From Danio rerio (lineage: Eukaryota > Chordata > Actinopteri > Cypriniformes > Danionidae), in the NCBI RefSeq assembly GCF_049306965.1, contig NC_133185.1, positions 33,299,501 through 33,363,500 on the forward strand: a stretch of 64,000 nt of DNA, in the 5' to 3' direction. Positions within the stretch are counted from its first letter, which is position 1. Every line of letters begins with the position of its first letter. The notes below the pieces were generated by a model. It did no database searches. It saw only the letters and a list, made by a program, of their open reading frames with translations, and was not told the origin of the DNA. Both the position numbers and the translations under genes were made by a program. Of this stretch, positions 47,532 through 60,000 are shown in pieces.

Positions 47532-48054
47532 CAGGGTAGCCCAACTTTTTCGGACGAAGGGCCAAAAATCATTGAGAGCTGTGGGTCGAAGGTTAATATA
47601 CCAAACTATATTACATTAAAGTTAGATAGATGTTCTCTAGCTTTTTCATATTTATAAATAAATAGAAAAGATTACTTTAAATTGTATTAACTAATGCAGT
47701 ATATTTTTACAATTATAACTCATTACAATAAAACCCAAAGCAATCACATGTATAACAGAGGAATCAATGCTGAAAACACTAGTCAAGCAGAATGTGTCTT
47801 TGCTTTCATTTGCTCACTGATATCACTGACTGTATTCTATCAGTATATACATTTAAGAAAAAATCTGATTCACTTAAAACATTTTATTGAAAGTTTTGAT
47901 TTCAACAAACAAACAAAATGCTACATTAAATTATAAATGGCAGTCTTGTAACCATCCCCATTGTTCGCCATCTCTTCTTAGATGGAATGGTGGCCCAAAT
48001 CAAAGGTTACCATTGACCAACTTTGACCTGCAGGCCCTATTTTGGGCATCTCTG
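47532..48054. mobile_element. Non-autonomous hAT element with 8-bp target duplication (ATCTAGAT)
   Basis: It begins CAGGGTAGCCCAACTTTTTC and ends TTTGGGCATCTCTG. ATCTAGAT is present at 47524-47531 and 48055-48062. The partner arm near gene F has a single GATCTAGAT at the matching place (about 61960-61970, reversed), i.e. an empty site. It is the same family as the element split by the DIRS fossil at 18619-23672. Confidence 0.92.
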
Positions 48055-48075
48055 ATCTAGATTGTGGGTGGTCAC

Positions 48076-48092
48076 ATGGACAGGAAGTGACA
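48076..48092 (+). promoter_or_regulatory. Candidate Ets site upstream of gene E
   Basis: GGACAGGAAGTGACAGG lies about 60 bases upstream of the gene E start codon. CAGGAAGTG fits an Ets-factor core. The gene F arm has GGACAGGAAATTC at the same place. Confidence 0.35.
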
Positions 48093-48143
48093 GGAACTAG
48101 AGTGTACGTGTGCGGAAAAGTCACAGACGCTGAGCACATCAAC

Positions 48144-50289
48144 ATGGTTTTGAAACGGATTACAGACTATCTTTTGTTTTGGATTTTAATTCATCTTCCA
48201 AATACAGGTAATATACTTCATTTATGTTTCGTGCTCTTTTAGTTAAAGCAATGAAGCTTCGTATGAAGTCTATAATCACTCATAGTGCAATACAAATAAT
48301 AACTAATAATAAACAAAGTTCTCAATGACAGGTTTAATAAATACATTTTATGTCTGGTTGGTTTTAACAAATGTGATGTATGTTTTGAATTGTCTGAATG
48401 GAACATTCTGGTGTTTGCAATATTGAAATGTATCAATCCACAGATGCAGAGAAAGTTATCAAAGCAGTGGAAGGAGCCACTGTCCATCTGTCCTGCCATT
48501 TACCTCCTGAAGAGAGTCAACAAGTTACAGTAGAGTGGAGCATCAATACAACCAGTGGCAGTTCTATTTGTACATGGAGCATTGATAACTCTGTACCCCC
48601 CTTGAAAGATTGCTTTAATCGTTTTACATTAACCATTGAGCCTATTAGATTAGAGATCAAAAATGTTCAGCCTGGTGACTCTGGTAAATACAGCTGTAAA
48701 ACAACAAGAGTAATTCCACCTCCGTCAGTGGACGAAAGCTCTTCTTTGAATCTCCAAGTCGCAGGTGATTTTGCTGTTCATAAGTGATTCTGAATTGTCT
48801 GTATGTTGAATATCATCTTACCTTGATGAATCTAATGTCAAGGTCTGTCCCTGAAGCGACTGAACAGCACTAATGACAACTGTGTTCATCTGCTCTGCTC
48901 TCTGGACTCTGAGCTGGCCAACTTCACCTGGAGCCGAGGAGGTCAGATGTTACCACATGTGTCCACATTTAATGCTGATAATAGTGAACTGCAGCTGTGC
49001 AAACCTGACTGGAGTGAAGGAGACACAATCACCTGTCACGTCAACTACTCAGGAACCCAAACCCAAAAAAGCATCAAATTCAACAGTTCAGAACATGCTA
49101 ACAAAGGTGAGTCAATTGAAGAACGTACTCTGAATCACTTTAGTAGCAAAATTTCATTATTAATCAGTTCACTGAAATGGTTCAATTGATTTTAGATGTA
49201 ATTTGTTTATTAATAAAATCTGAATTATATAATTTAAAAAAAAATTATAAATCAAACATTCCATAAAGGTAACCTGTGGTCCATCTTTCCCAGGATACCA
49301 GGAGTTTCCAGCCGTTTTTGTGGCCTTGTTGAGCATCTTTATCAGTTTCATCTGAATATTGTTCTGCATTTTACAATGTAAGTTCTCCACAGATATCTAC
49401 TTTACTAAATAAATAAATAAATAATTATATTATATTATATTATATTATATTATATTATATTATATTATATTATATTATATTATATTATATTATATTATAT
49501 TATATTATTCATTCATTTTCTAGTCAGCATTCATTTTCTTTTTCGGCTTAGTCCCTTTATTAATCTGGGGTCGTCACAGCGGAATGAACCGCCAACTTAT
49601 CAGACTTATCCAGCAAGTTTTTAAGCAGCGGATGCCCTTCCAGCCGCAACCCATCTCTGGGAAACATCCACAAACACATTCACACACACACTCATACACT
49701 ACGGACAATTAAGCCAACCCAATTCACCTGTACCGCATGTCTTTGGACAGTGGGGGTAACCGGAGCACCCGGAGGAAACCCACACGAACGCAGAGAGAAC
49801 ATGCAAACTCCACACAGAAACACCAACTGAGCCGAGGCTCGAACCAGCGACCTTCTTTCTGTGAGGCGACAGCACTACCTACTGCGCCACTGCCTCACCC
49901 TATATTATTATATTATATTATATTATCTTATATTATATTATATTAAAGTTCCTTTACGATCTGTACTACAGCATCATTTACTCTACCTCAAAGGGTTTTA
50001 CACCTTTATGAGTTTATTTCTAATATTGAACACAAAACAAGATATTTTGAAGAATAGCAATTGAACTTTTAATTTGATTTGAACGTGGACTTCATTCATA
50101 AACCCTTTCACATTCTTTTAACATTGTACAAAAGCGAGGTCATTTTATGTCTCTAGGAGTCACTGATAAATGTGTCATTCTGCAGACAAAACTCAGACCT
50201 GCCGTCTTGAACCATCAACATCAGAAGGAAGACAAGAAGACACACAACACAAAAAGATCCCTCTTCGTCCTTTAGCAAGTTACTTTTAA
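48144..50289 (+). CDS. Gene E: CD28-like two-Ig-domain receptor with a stop inside the membrane exon
   Basis: Plus-strand exons: leader 48144-48207 (MVLKRITDYLLFWILIHL); V domain 48444-48764; second Ig domain 48843-49106; membrane exon 49294-49377; possible tail exon 50186-50289. Junctions are GT-AG, phase 1. The V domain has Cys39, Cys64, Cys78 and Cys106, a C-strand Trp53, and the loop TTRVIPPPS with PPP at Cys+7. The second domain has CVHLLC, FTWSRGG and ITCHV, so it is less C1-like than in genes B to D. The membrane exon is the expected 84 bases but contains TGA at 49353-49355 after FPAVFVALLSIFISFI; in-frame hydrophobic residues (ILFCILQ) continue beyond it to the donor. The protein would thus end at about residue 236 with a short hydrophobic end: truncated, GPI-linked or non-functional. 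The possible tail exon would read YKTQTCRLEPSTSEGRQE and end at TAA 50287-50289. Confidence 0.72.
49422..49946. repeat. (TATAT)n pentanucleotide array split by a SINE
   Basis: Units of ATATT run from about 49422 to 49508 and resume at about 49901-49946 on the other side of a DANA element. It lies in the intron between the membrane exon and the tail exon of gene E. Confidence 0.85.
49509..49900 (-). mobile_element. DANA-type SINE inserted in a pentanucleotide array
   Basis: Tail CATTCATTTT, then CGGCTTAGTCCCTTTATTAA, the body AACTCCACACAGAAACACC, and the reversed tRNA-like head (GCTCGAACC, CTACTGCGCCACTGCC) at the high-coordinate end. Confidence 0.9.
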
Positions 50290-51530
50290 CTAGTTATTAC
50301 TTTAAATTCTACCATGACCCTTCAGACTATCATTTCTTTAAAATGGGCTGTTTTGCGTAGTCTTTCCAAAGATTTACAATGATTTTCATTGAGTTTGCTG
50401 TTAAAAAAATCAGCTCAGTGATCATAAATAATTTCTGTTATATGCAATGAGTAACTAAGTTATGAGGATTAGTTGTTTCACAGATGAGAAACTTTAGAAT
50501 AAAATGAAAGCTGAAGTTGTTTGGTGCTCTAAATATAGTGTCCATCAGGGTTCCTTACAAGCTTGCTAAAATAAAAGTTCTGTCATCATGTACACACTTC
50601 ACAGTAAGTTTCCATTCGTTAAGTCAGCTTTTAATAACTGTGATGTTCATTTCTTAGTTGATGCTTAAATTCAAAAAAAGTTCAGTTGTATTTTTTTAAA
50701 CTAACATTACCATAATTTCTCTGCAAATGTGGCTATTTCTCACTGTTTATAATGTTAAATAATGAGACCTTACTGTAAAGTTGACTTTTGTACTTTATTT
50801 AATTTTGTTTAACATCTTTTTAAACATTTAGTGTATGGACAATAAAAGATTTAGACTTTGATGTTATAAGTTATGTTGTTGTTATCTTGAACCGTGTACT
50901 TAAAAGCTACATTGTCAGCTATTTAGCCTGTCTTCATATAACTTCTTACATTACTTTCATTTAAGTATGTTATTAATTGGATATTGATTATTGCCATAAT
51001 GTACAGATGCAAACAGTGTAATGTGTCTTTCTGGCAACTAAGCATATTTTAAAAGCATATTCCAATCTCCTCAGATAGGTATTGTGCACAGAAACCATCA
51101 CAGGAAATCACAGACAGATGATACATATGTTCATTCACATGCAAACCTCCACTATCAGGTTCCATGTTGTGAATTTTTTGCTAAGTATTTTTCAGAGCTG
51201 TGTTTCCACTAAAGAATTCTTTTGGTTTCTCTGGGTTGCTGACTTGTACATGATGAATAAGATGAATATATTTTGTCAGTGTTCAATGTGGCTTTTTAGT
51301 GCTCTTCCTTAATATTTTCCCAAGGGAAATCTAAAGTTTTTTTTATTAAGATTTAAAGCTATTTGTAATTTAGCGGTTTCATTTCTTTAAATTCCTATAT
51401 GAAATGTTATCCCATAGAATTGTACATCTGTAGTTTTTCCATTTTTAGTAATGCTGTATATATTTAGATTAAAATGTCATGCAAACTTCCAGACTATGTC
51501 AACTTGCAGCTTTAAGTCAGTTCAAAAATC
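50290..51530. other. Gene E 3' flank, no further gene
   Basis: AATAAA signals occur at about 50498 and 50840 and could end a gene E transcript. Nothing else recognised. Confidence 0.35.
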
Positions 51531-51535
51531 ATACC

Positions 51536-51950
51536 TGTCACAGTCAGGCCAGGTTCTTATCTCTCGCAATCCCCCAATCACATTCACCTGAATTTTGATT
51601 AGTCTCGCACCTGCACGTCATCATCAGCCATTACCCTAGCACCATATAATCACGTATCACTCAGCACTCAGTGTCCAGCCTCATTGCAACAACGAAGGAC
51701 TGTACTCTCTGTACGGTCAGTGTCTACACTGTAAAAAAAATTCAGGGTTCCACACAATTTATTCATGTTATCCCAACACAAATTGATTACATTACCTTAA
51801 CACTTTTAACAAATTTATGAGGATGGAACATAAAAAAATTAAGTTGTCCCAATGAAATCTCCAGAATTGTGTTGTTTCAGCTCATTTTAAATAAGTAGTT
51901 TGAATAAGCCAAAAAAAAAAAAATAATAAAAATAATAAATAAATAAATAA

Positions 51951-52041
<91 letters not shown>

Positions 52042-52268
52042 GAGTGTATACTTAAATCAGAGTTACTCACCTTTCCCTGTTCCTTGTGATCTCTAGTGTC
52101 TGCATCTTTTTCCTAGTGTTGGACTGTCCTGGTTCTCAGTCTGGTTGCTGTTTGGTCGTTTTCCTGGTTCCCCGTCATTCCCGTTTCATGTATCTGTTCA
52201 ACTGCCATCCAAAAAAAAAAAAAATATTTATATACTTACCACCCTGGTTCCTGCATGCTTCTGTGACA
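51536..52268. mobile_element. Solo-LTR-like fossil (TGTCACAG ... CTGTGACA)
   Basis: The block begins TGTCACAG and ends CTGTGACA, with ATACC before and ATACA after (4 of 5 bases alike), as for an LTR with a short target duplication. A related unoccupied sequence (TCAAAAATCATATCTTAGTTGACC) lies at about 41864-41887. The interior is itself interrupted by other repeat sequence and a TA run (51956-52039). Non-coding and old; LTR family not determined. Confidence 0.55.
51956..52039. repeat. (TA)n microsatellite
   Basis: TA run preceded by AAAT repeats. Open frames here encode Tyr-Ile repeats only. Confidence 0.95.
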
Positions 52269-52289
52269 ATACATTAGTTGACCCAACAA

Positions 52290-53128
52290 TTGTTTAAACA
52301 ACTTATTTTTGTAACCACGACTTGACATAGAAGAGCGGATTCCCCGCTCACCGGTTTGATTGACAGCAGTAGTAATGCGTATAATCATATCAACAAGACA
52401 CGACATGTGCAAAGCAACCAGGATTAAAAAGATCTGTTCAGCTCTTTGTGATCAGCAATCATCATCAACTGTGAACAAGAATGAGTTTTACACGTGTTTT
52501 TAAAACATTTTTGTAATAAATTACAGTGATTTTACCGCCTTCAACATCAAAGCCAATTATAAAAGATGACGCTTCAATCCTGGTTTGTGGACATTAAATC
52601 AGGTACATTTTGTACATTAACATTACAGATGTCTGTACAGCAGTGGATTTTAACATGTATTCGATCACATTTGTCGTGCAAAAATTTCTGTGTGTGCATG
52701 AACTTTGTAATAACATTGTGTGTGACTCAACATTGCAAATGCATAACAAATACATCAAATAATCATTGGTAAAGTTCTTACTGTAGTATTTCTTACAAAC
52801 GTTACGTGAGATCTGCTTCCTTCATGTCTGTCACCGTCTTGTTATGTGATGCAGCTGAGGTGGAGAATGAGGTACACTCTGATATGCAGGTTGGAACGGT
52901 GGACGAGAAGAAATAGCATTAAAGGCACAGGCAACAAAAACAGCTACATCGTGTTTAGAGCAGAAAATACAATATTTTTAAAGGTATAATATATAATCTG
53001 AAACTTTACAGACACATTCTGGAGACACAAAAGACTTATATTTAAATCTTGAAAAGGGGTAAAATAGGTGCCCTTTATATTTAAGTTTACTTAATGGATT
53101 TGTGTTGGGACATATTTTTTTACAGTGT
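52290..53128. other. Gene-free stretch
   Basis: TTTTTTTACAGTGTA at about 53115-53129 resembles the end of a small DNA element whose other end (CACTGTAAAAAAA) lies near 51728. Nothing coding recognised. Confidence 0.3.
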
Positions 53129-53141
53129 ATGTACTAAAAAC

Positions 53142-53517
53142 GGGCGACGCAGTGGCGCAGTAGGTAGTGCTGTTGCCTCGCAGCAAGAAGGATCGCTGGT
53201 TTGAGCCACGGCTGGGTCAGTTGGCGTTTCTGTGTATAGTTTGCATGTTCTCCCTGCATTCGCGTGGGTTTCCTCCTGGTGCCCTGGTTTTCCCCACAGT
53301 CCAAAGACATACGATACAGGTGAATTGGGTGGGCTAAATTGTCCGTAGTTAATGAGTGTGAGTGGGTGTGTGTGTGGATGTTTCCTAAAGATGAGTTGGA
53401 GCTGAAAGGTCATCCGCTGCGTAAAACAAAATGCTGGATAAGTTGACGGTTCATTCCGCTGTGGCGACCGCAGAATAATAAAGGGACTAAGCCGAAAAAA
53501 AGAAAATGAATGAATGA
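53142..53517 (+). mobile_element. Full-length DANA SINE with 13-bp target duplication
   Basis: It starts GGGCGACGCAGTGGCGCAGT (tRNA-like A box), has a GGTTTGAGCC B box, the usual body, and ends TAAAGGGACTAAGCCG plus GAATGAATGA units. ATGTACTAAAAAC occurs directly before (53129-53141) and after (53518-53530). It is the best preserved DANA in the window. Confidence 0.95.
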
Positions 53518-54080
53518 ATGTACTAAAAACAAAGTTTATAATACAGTATGTACATTATAAAATAACATAATGCTTGAACTGTAAGTGGATTTTTGTGCTT
53601 TTCATTTCAACTTTACCAGAGAATATTGTGTGGTAAGATTTTGCGAGTTGGTGTATAATTCTGTGATTATTTATTCACACTTGTTTTGTTTGAAAGTAAA
53701 GAGGACACAGAAAATTTTATGATATATAATTTATTTAGAGGATATTAAAATTACAATATAACTAGTACACATAAAAGTCACTAAAAGTGCAGGGAGAGAT
53801 TTTGATAATGCCCCAGCATTTCATCTAAGACCCACAGATATGAAGGCCTGTTGAATAATTATCATATAAACCACCACACAACAGTAAATAGTAAATACAA
53901 TGAGAACACCGTTACTTTATTGATAAAAGTGCTTGCTTACAGTTTTTTTCAGTAAATAAAGACATTTTTAAAAATACAGAGCTTTACATTTTAGCAAAAC
54001 CACATAACACCCTGTAGCCTACTTCACAAAGGCCTTCTAACCCATCCGGCTTCAAGCATAGGTTATGAACGCAGCTGATG

Positions 54081-57000
54081 TTAGTTCTCATAGATACATT
54101 CTTCTGTTTGTGGTTTATTATTGGACTGTACATTCTGACGAGACATGGCGAAACTGAAGTTCTCGTAAACTTTGTTGCTGAAGACTAAAGATCCACTTTC
54201 ATCTCGCTTTCGGCCTGCACAAACAAACAAAAAAAAACACACAATTAGACAGTGAATTTAAAATATTCTACTGAACATCAAACAGAAACTTATTGGTTCA
54301 TTTTCACAGATAACTATTTCAGAGTAATTCAGCATATTTATATAAGCTAATTTATTGGTTAGTTAATCCAGGCTCGTTGGAAATCCATGCTTCATCCTAC
54401 ATTTTGCAAAGTGCAAAATGCATTGCTCTGGGAACATTTCATTAAATGTGGGCAGTGCTGTCACCTCACAGCAAGAAGGTTACTGGTTCGAGCCCCGGCT
54501 GGGTCAGTTGGAATTTCTGTGTAGAGTTTGCATGTTCTTCCCATGTTCGTGTGGGTTTCCTCTGGGTGCTCCGATTTCCCCCACAGTCCAAAGACATGTG
54601 GTATTTGTGAACTGGGTAAGCTAAAATGTTTGTATAGTCTACGTGTGTATGTCCGGGTCCTTCAGTTTGGGGTTGAGCGTTGGGCTCACTTCATAAAAAA
54701 AATTTAAGAAACACCAATATGGTGTGGCCTAAGCATATTTTGTTTTATGTTTCAGCTACATGTTCACAAAAAGGCAGGACTTGTTGTACAGACCACCCAG
54801 TCTACTACTGACCCCAACCCAACCAATAGTGTTTTCAAAAAGCAAACATAAAAGACTTGTGACCCCATAGTTTTGCCTTGATTTTACATTGCTTTTATCT
54901 CTTTTGTAGAACTGTGCCACAGCGGATTCAAACCCAAATACTATGCATCACAAGTACAACACCGAGCAAAATAAGCTGTCAAGAAAATTGACCACATCAG
55001 AAAAGATGAAATAAAGTAATAACTCAACAGAAACAGTATAGTTTAATTAACTAGCAGTGTGAGTGCAAATAACAATGTGATATGGATTTTAAACAAAAGT
55101 TCAACAATCAACATTTTACATGCAATATTATCTCATTTTTGGGTGATCTATATGTAGATGTGTGAGACAATTGAGATATGAATATAAGTGAGTACTCAAT
55201 TAACTTGTTTTGTGCTATTTATTTGGTGTTGTGTAAAGCAGGGGTTCCAACATTTTTCAGCCCGCAACCCCCAAAATAACAATGTCAGTGACTCGCGACC
55301 CTCAAATTCCTCAGAGGTGTAAAATATAAATATGTAAATGTAGTGCACACAACAATATGCCTCTATAAATACAAAAAACAGTCTGGCAACACAATCTCAC
55401 AGCATATCTTTTGATTTAGTGGCTAATTCTTATGAATTCGTACAATCTAATTCGTATAATTTAATACGATTTGCTTATCCCCCAATGACGGTTGGGTTTA
55501 GGGGTGGGGTTAGGTGCCACGCCTCCTTTTTAAAATCGTACAATTTCGTACGACTGAACTCGTACGAATTCGTACGAATTAGCCACTAAACTGGCAAAAG
55601 GTAAAATACTTATGTTTTCTCGAGAGATTAGGCTAAACAACCATATAATTTTTATAGTTATTTATTTATTTGTTCAATTCAATATTAACCTCACCTAAAA
55701 AGACTGGTGGACATAATGTTTTCAGCAATAGTCTATTCTTGGTTTAGTTTTTAGTTTTAATGTTGTGGTCTGTATTTATTTTTAATGTATTTCATTGCCC
55801 CAAAGCTGCCAGAAAGTTTAATCTGGTGCTATAAAAACAATTGATCTGATGCAATTGCAGTGTTTTTAATCTAACATAAACACACCGATCCCATGAAAAA
55901 AGAAATGAAAGGCTGATGGCTTTACATTTGCATGCTGTTGTTTATGTAACTGTTAACTTATATTTTTACTTCTGTGGATTATGGTTAAAATATGGTAGTT
56001 CTAACAGTTTAATAACATTTGACTTTTGAAAATCACCAAGTGACCTCCTGTCCTTGTCTCGCGAAACCCCATTACGTTTTGTCAGTTTAGTGGCAGTCGA
56101 ATGAAAATATAAGATTTTTAAAAGGAGGCATAGCATCCAACCCCACCACCATTGGGGGATGAGCAAATCTTACAAAACTGTATGAATGAGATTGTATGAT
56201 TTCTTACAAATTAGCTACTAAATCAAAAAGGTTTGAATTGCCGTGAGAATGAAATGTCATTAGTGAAAAGGAAAAATAGTTGTTGGTGTCATCCTGCCCT
56301 GTTGTTAAGAACATAGGTTTTTGCAATTTTACTAAAATGTAAAATACAAAATTGCAAAAATACAAATAGAAACAAGAAAAAAAAAACATTTTATACATGA
56401 TAACATTTAACATGATAAAAATTTGATAATATTAAAAATACTTTTTGTGTATGTTATATGTTTATTTCCACAGCAAATCTAAACAAAATACTTTAGAATA
56501 TGTTATTTTTTACTTTTTTTTTATTTTAGGCTGCTTTCCCAGTACTTGGTTGCGGCTGGAAGGTCATTCGCTGCGAAAAACATATGCTGGATAAGTTGGG
56601 GCTTTATTCAGCTGTGATGACCCCTGATTAATAAAGGGACTAAGCTGAAAAGAAAATGAATGAATTTTAGGCTACAAAAATCCACAAATTCTTGGTGGGA
56701 CTGGTTAATCAACAGCCAACATTCAACCTCAAACCTAGTTAAAAATGTACTAAAGCGTTACCTTTATAAATCATCACGAAAAAAAGTACTTGCAGTGAAA
56801 TGATTATCATCTTTATTAATGAATGACTATTATAATTGATTTCTTTTTAAACCGTGTACTAAACCGTTTTAGCGAATGTTAGTTTGTTCCACTTGCTGGA
56901 AATTCGTTTGCATTTGTCGCCACCTGGTGGTTCACATTAATGCAATTACAAGTTTACAACCACACCACATTTTAAACAAAGCAAACAACCATACTTGTTG

Positions 57001-60000
57001 TAGGCTGTTAAGAAGCTAAACAGTATAATTAAGGATGTTTGAGGTTGCTGTGTTTAACATGGATCATTCGAAAACAATGTCAATTTGCCCTAAACTCACC
57101 AATATAAATATATATAGAATATGTACGATGATGTAGCCTACGTTGTTTTATGATGATCTATGATAAACACGACAACCTCAAGTATGCTTATTCTGATCAT
57201 TTAGCAACACAAAACATATATGGTTGTTTGCTTTGTTTAAAATGTGGTGTCTTGGCCTTAGCCACTTCCTTAAAAATTGTTTTTTTAAGTAAGCTGGTTT
57301 GATCTGGTTTACCATCCTCATTCAGATTTAGATGATGATTTGTTTTTTAGATCGGGAGAGCAGCTAAGCAGATAGCTATTTTTGTTATGCTACAAAAGGA
57401 CATGCTTATTCCCTTTTATTAATTTTAGACATTATTCAGAAACATATTTTTAAAAAGCCTTCCTTAATTTGTCACGTCATGGTGACTGACAACAGAAATA
57501 GACGTAAGGAAGGTGTTGATGTGTTTGAGAAAGGTGTTTGAACAGGGGGAGGGGGTGGAGGTGAGGCAGTCATTATTTCCATTTAATTCTGGCCCTCTTT
57601 CTTTTAACCGCTGAACCATGTCTTAACTTGCATTATTGTGCAACATATGAATAAAGTAAGACTTCATGCAATATCCTATTTTTGTGGAAGTCACAGTTAT
57701 TATTACAATATTTTTCCCCTGTAGGAGGATTCTGTGGTTTTACATCTTGATGTCATTAGAGCTGGATTAATAGGTGAAGTGGGTCACATTTTATTTTGAT
57801 GGTTAGTTTGTTGAATTAAGGTTACATTGCATCTACATGCCAACTAATTCTCATTAAATTATAAGTAGACTGTTAGGATTGGGGTTAGTAGATGAAATGA
57901 ACTTGCCTAAGTTTCTTATAGTCAGTTAAATGTCTGTTAAAGCGGCAATATCAACACATATACAGATAGACAGTCTACTATGACTTAAATGGTCCATTAA
58001 AATAAAGTGTTAAATGTTAATTGTGAAGTGTTAAAAATCGACTCACATTTGCAAACAACAACAGGGAGAATGATGCAGAGGATGAGACCCATGGCACCAC
58101 AGCCTGCATAGATCACCAGATCAAGAGAGATTGAAGCTGTCATGGTCACAAACAGGAAAAGGTCATATCATATACATCAGAAGAATGAACTAGATGAATG
58201 CCTGACATAAAAAGAAAACAGCTACAGTCCATCACTAGTGCTACTTATTCTATTTCAGGTCAAATTTATGCATTTGCTTTCTTTTCTGTTAACTAGCCAA
58301 TTAGGCAGGTTGAATATTATTTTTGGAATTTTAATTCAGGTCCTACAGATTAAAAAAGGTTTCCCAGCAAACAATTTGGTGTTTAATAGATGTCTAATAG
58401 ACATCTGTACGACATCTAAGAATAGCCCAAAACTAGACTAGTCGTCAAATAGACAGATTGGACAGACTTTATATGTGTAGTCATTCATTTCTGTTTATTT
58501 GATGACTAGTCTAGTTTTGGCCTATTCCTAGATGTCAGATCTTTACTGACATCCCAAATTTAGCCAAGACGACTATTTATAGACATCTATTAGACATCTT
58601 TTAAAAACAAAAACGCTTCCTGGGTTTCTACACTGAAAAAAGTATATGATCAATTAGTTATAACAGCATTTGTTTTTAGGCCATTGTTACTTATTGAACA
58701 GTTGTTCATCGGTAATTAACCTCATTAACTTAAAAGTCAATCAGTGTCTAAGCTAATTTTAATAGTTACACAAGCTGTTTTGAGTCAGTTTAACATAATA
58801 TAGGTGCAATGGACTCATAAGGTTAATTTGATTCAGCTTAAAAATTTAAGACAACCAGGATTTATTTTTACAGTGTATGTACTTTAGTGCAGAGATTAGT
58901 CTACAGCACTACAGTGTTTACTACTGCTGTTAAAAAACATTTTAAAATAATTAAATGGATAGTTAACAGTTAAATATATTTATTTTTAAAGCATCTTCCC
59001 AGATTCCACTATTATTGTATTCATTAGAAGTTATTCGATTTAAATTGTATGACCTGTAGTGTATGTATTAGTCAGCATTTGAAGGGCATCAGAGTTGTCC
59101 TATAGGACAAGAACAGTGTTTTGGGTTTATGCCAACTTTGATGAAAGGTTTTGATCCACTTGAAATGCTGACTATTGTATACCAGTTGGTACATTACGCA
59201 TGTTATAATTTTGGTGGTCAGATGGGTTGTAAATTACCTAAATCAATTAAAATGACTTAAAGTTAAGCAAAAGTGAAATTTAAGCATTTTAAATGCACAC
59301 AAAAATATTGTGGCTTTAGACTACTAGCTACAGTGGCTGTAAGCAAAAATGTTAACGTCGAGCCCTGGTTATGTATTATTAATGTATATTTCCATACATT
59401 TCCTTGATAGAACTGCGTAACATTAAAATCTACACATGAATAAATCAATAGACCATATCAATGTGGTCATGTCATTGGCCCATGAACATTTCCTGCTTAT
59501 TGTCAAACTGTTTCAGAACTTTAACAAGAGGCAATTCAATCATAACATTAAAACAGTTATCATAACATTATTGATCAATATCTTGGAAGCTATGGAAATG
59601 AAAAATGTAAAACAGGAACTACGTTATAGGAACATTGGCATTGTTTACATCCCTCAAAATGATCTATAATGTATTTGAAGGTAAATAGGCTTACACATAA
59701 AAAATAAAAAATAAAACAATGTTACTTGTAAGTGAGATTTAATAGTCTTTTAGCAGATTAGTCTATTCGCAGATTAGCCTTAACATCTAAAAACCATGGT
59801 GTTAAATTGCTGTTCAAACAAAATGTTACTCAAATATGGACAAAATCCAACTTTGAGGTTTTTTTTTGTTTTGTTTTTTAGAATAGATTGAACTTTATTG
59901 TCATTATTCATGTACAAGGCAACAAAATGCAGTTTAGGTCTAACCAAGAGTGCAATAGCAGCAAGTGTAGAATATAGGTATAAGTTATAAAGTGCAGTTA

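Larger units (their letters stand above)
47340..49190 (+). repeat. Inverted duplication, left arm (5' part of gene E)
   Basis: The promoter region, leader exon, V exon and second Ig exon of gene E match the reverse complement of 60860-62185 (gene F) with high identity through exon 3 and for about 30 bases into the following intron. The arm is interrupted by the hAT element at 47532-48054. Confidence 0.85.

Noticed and set aside
53142-53215. A-box and B-box sequence resembling a tRNA gene
   Set aside because: It is the tRNA-derived head of a DANA SINE; same for the other DANA heads.
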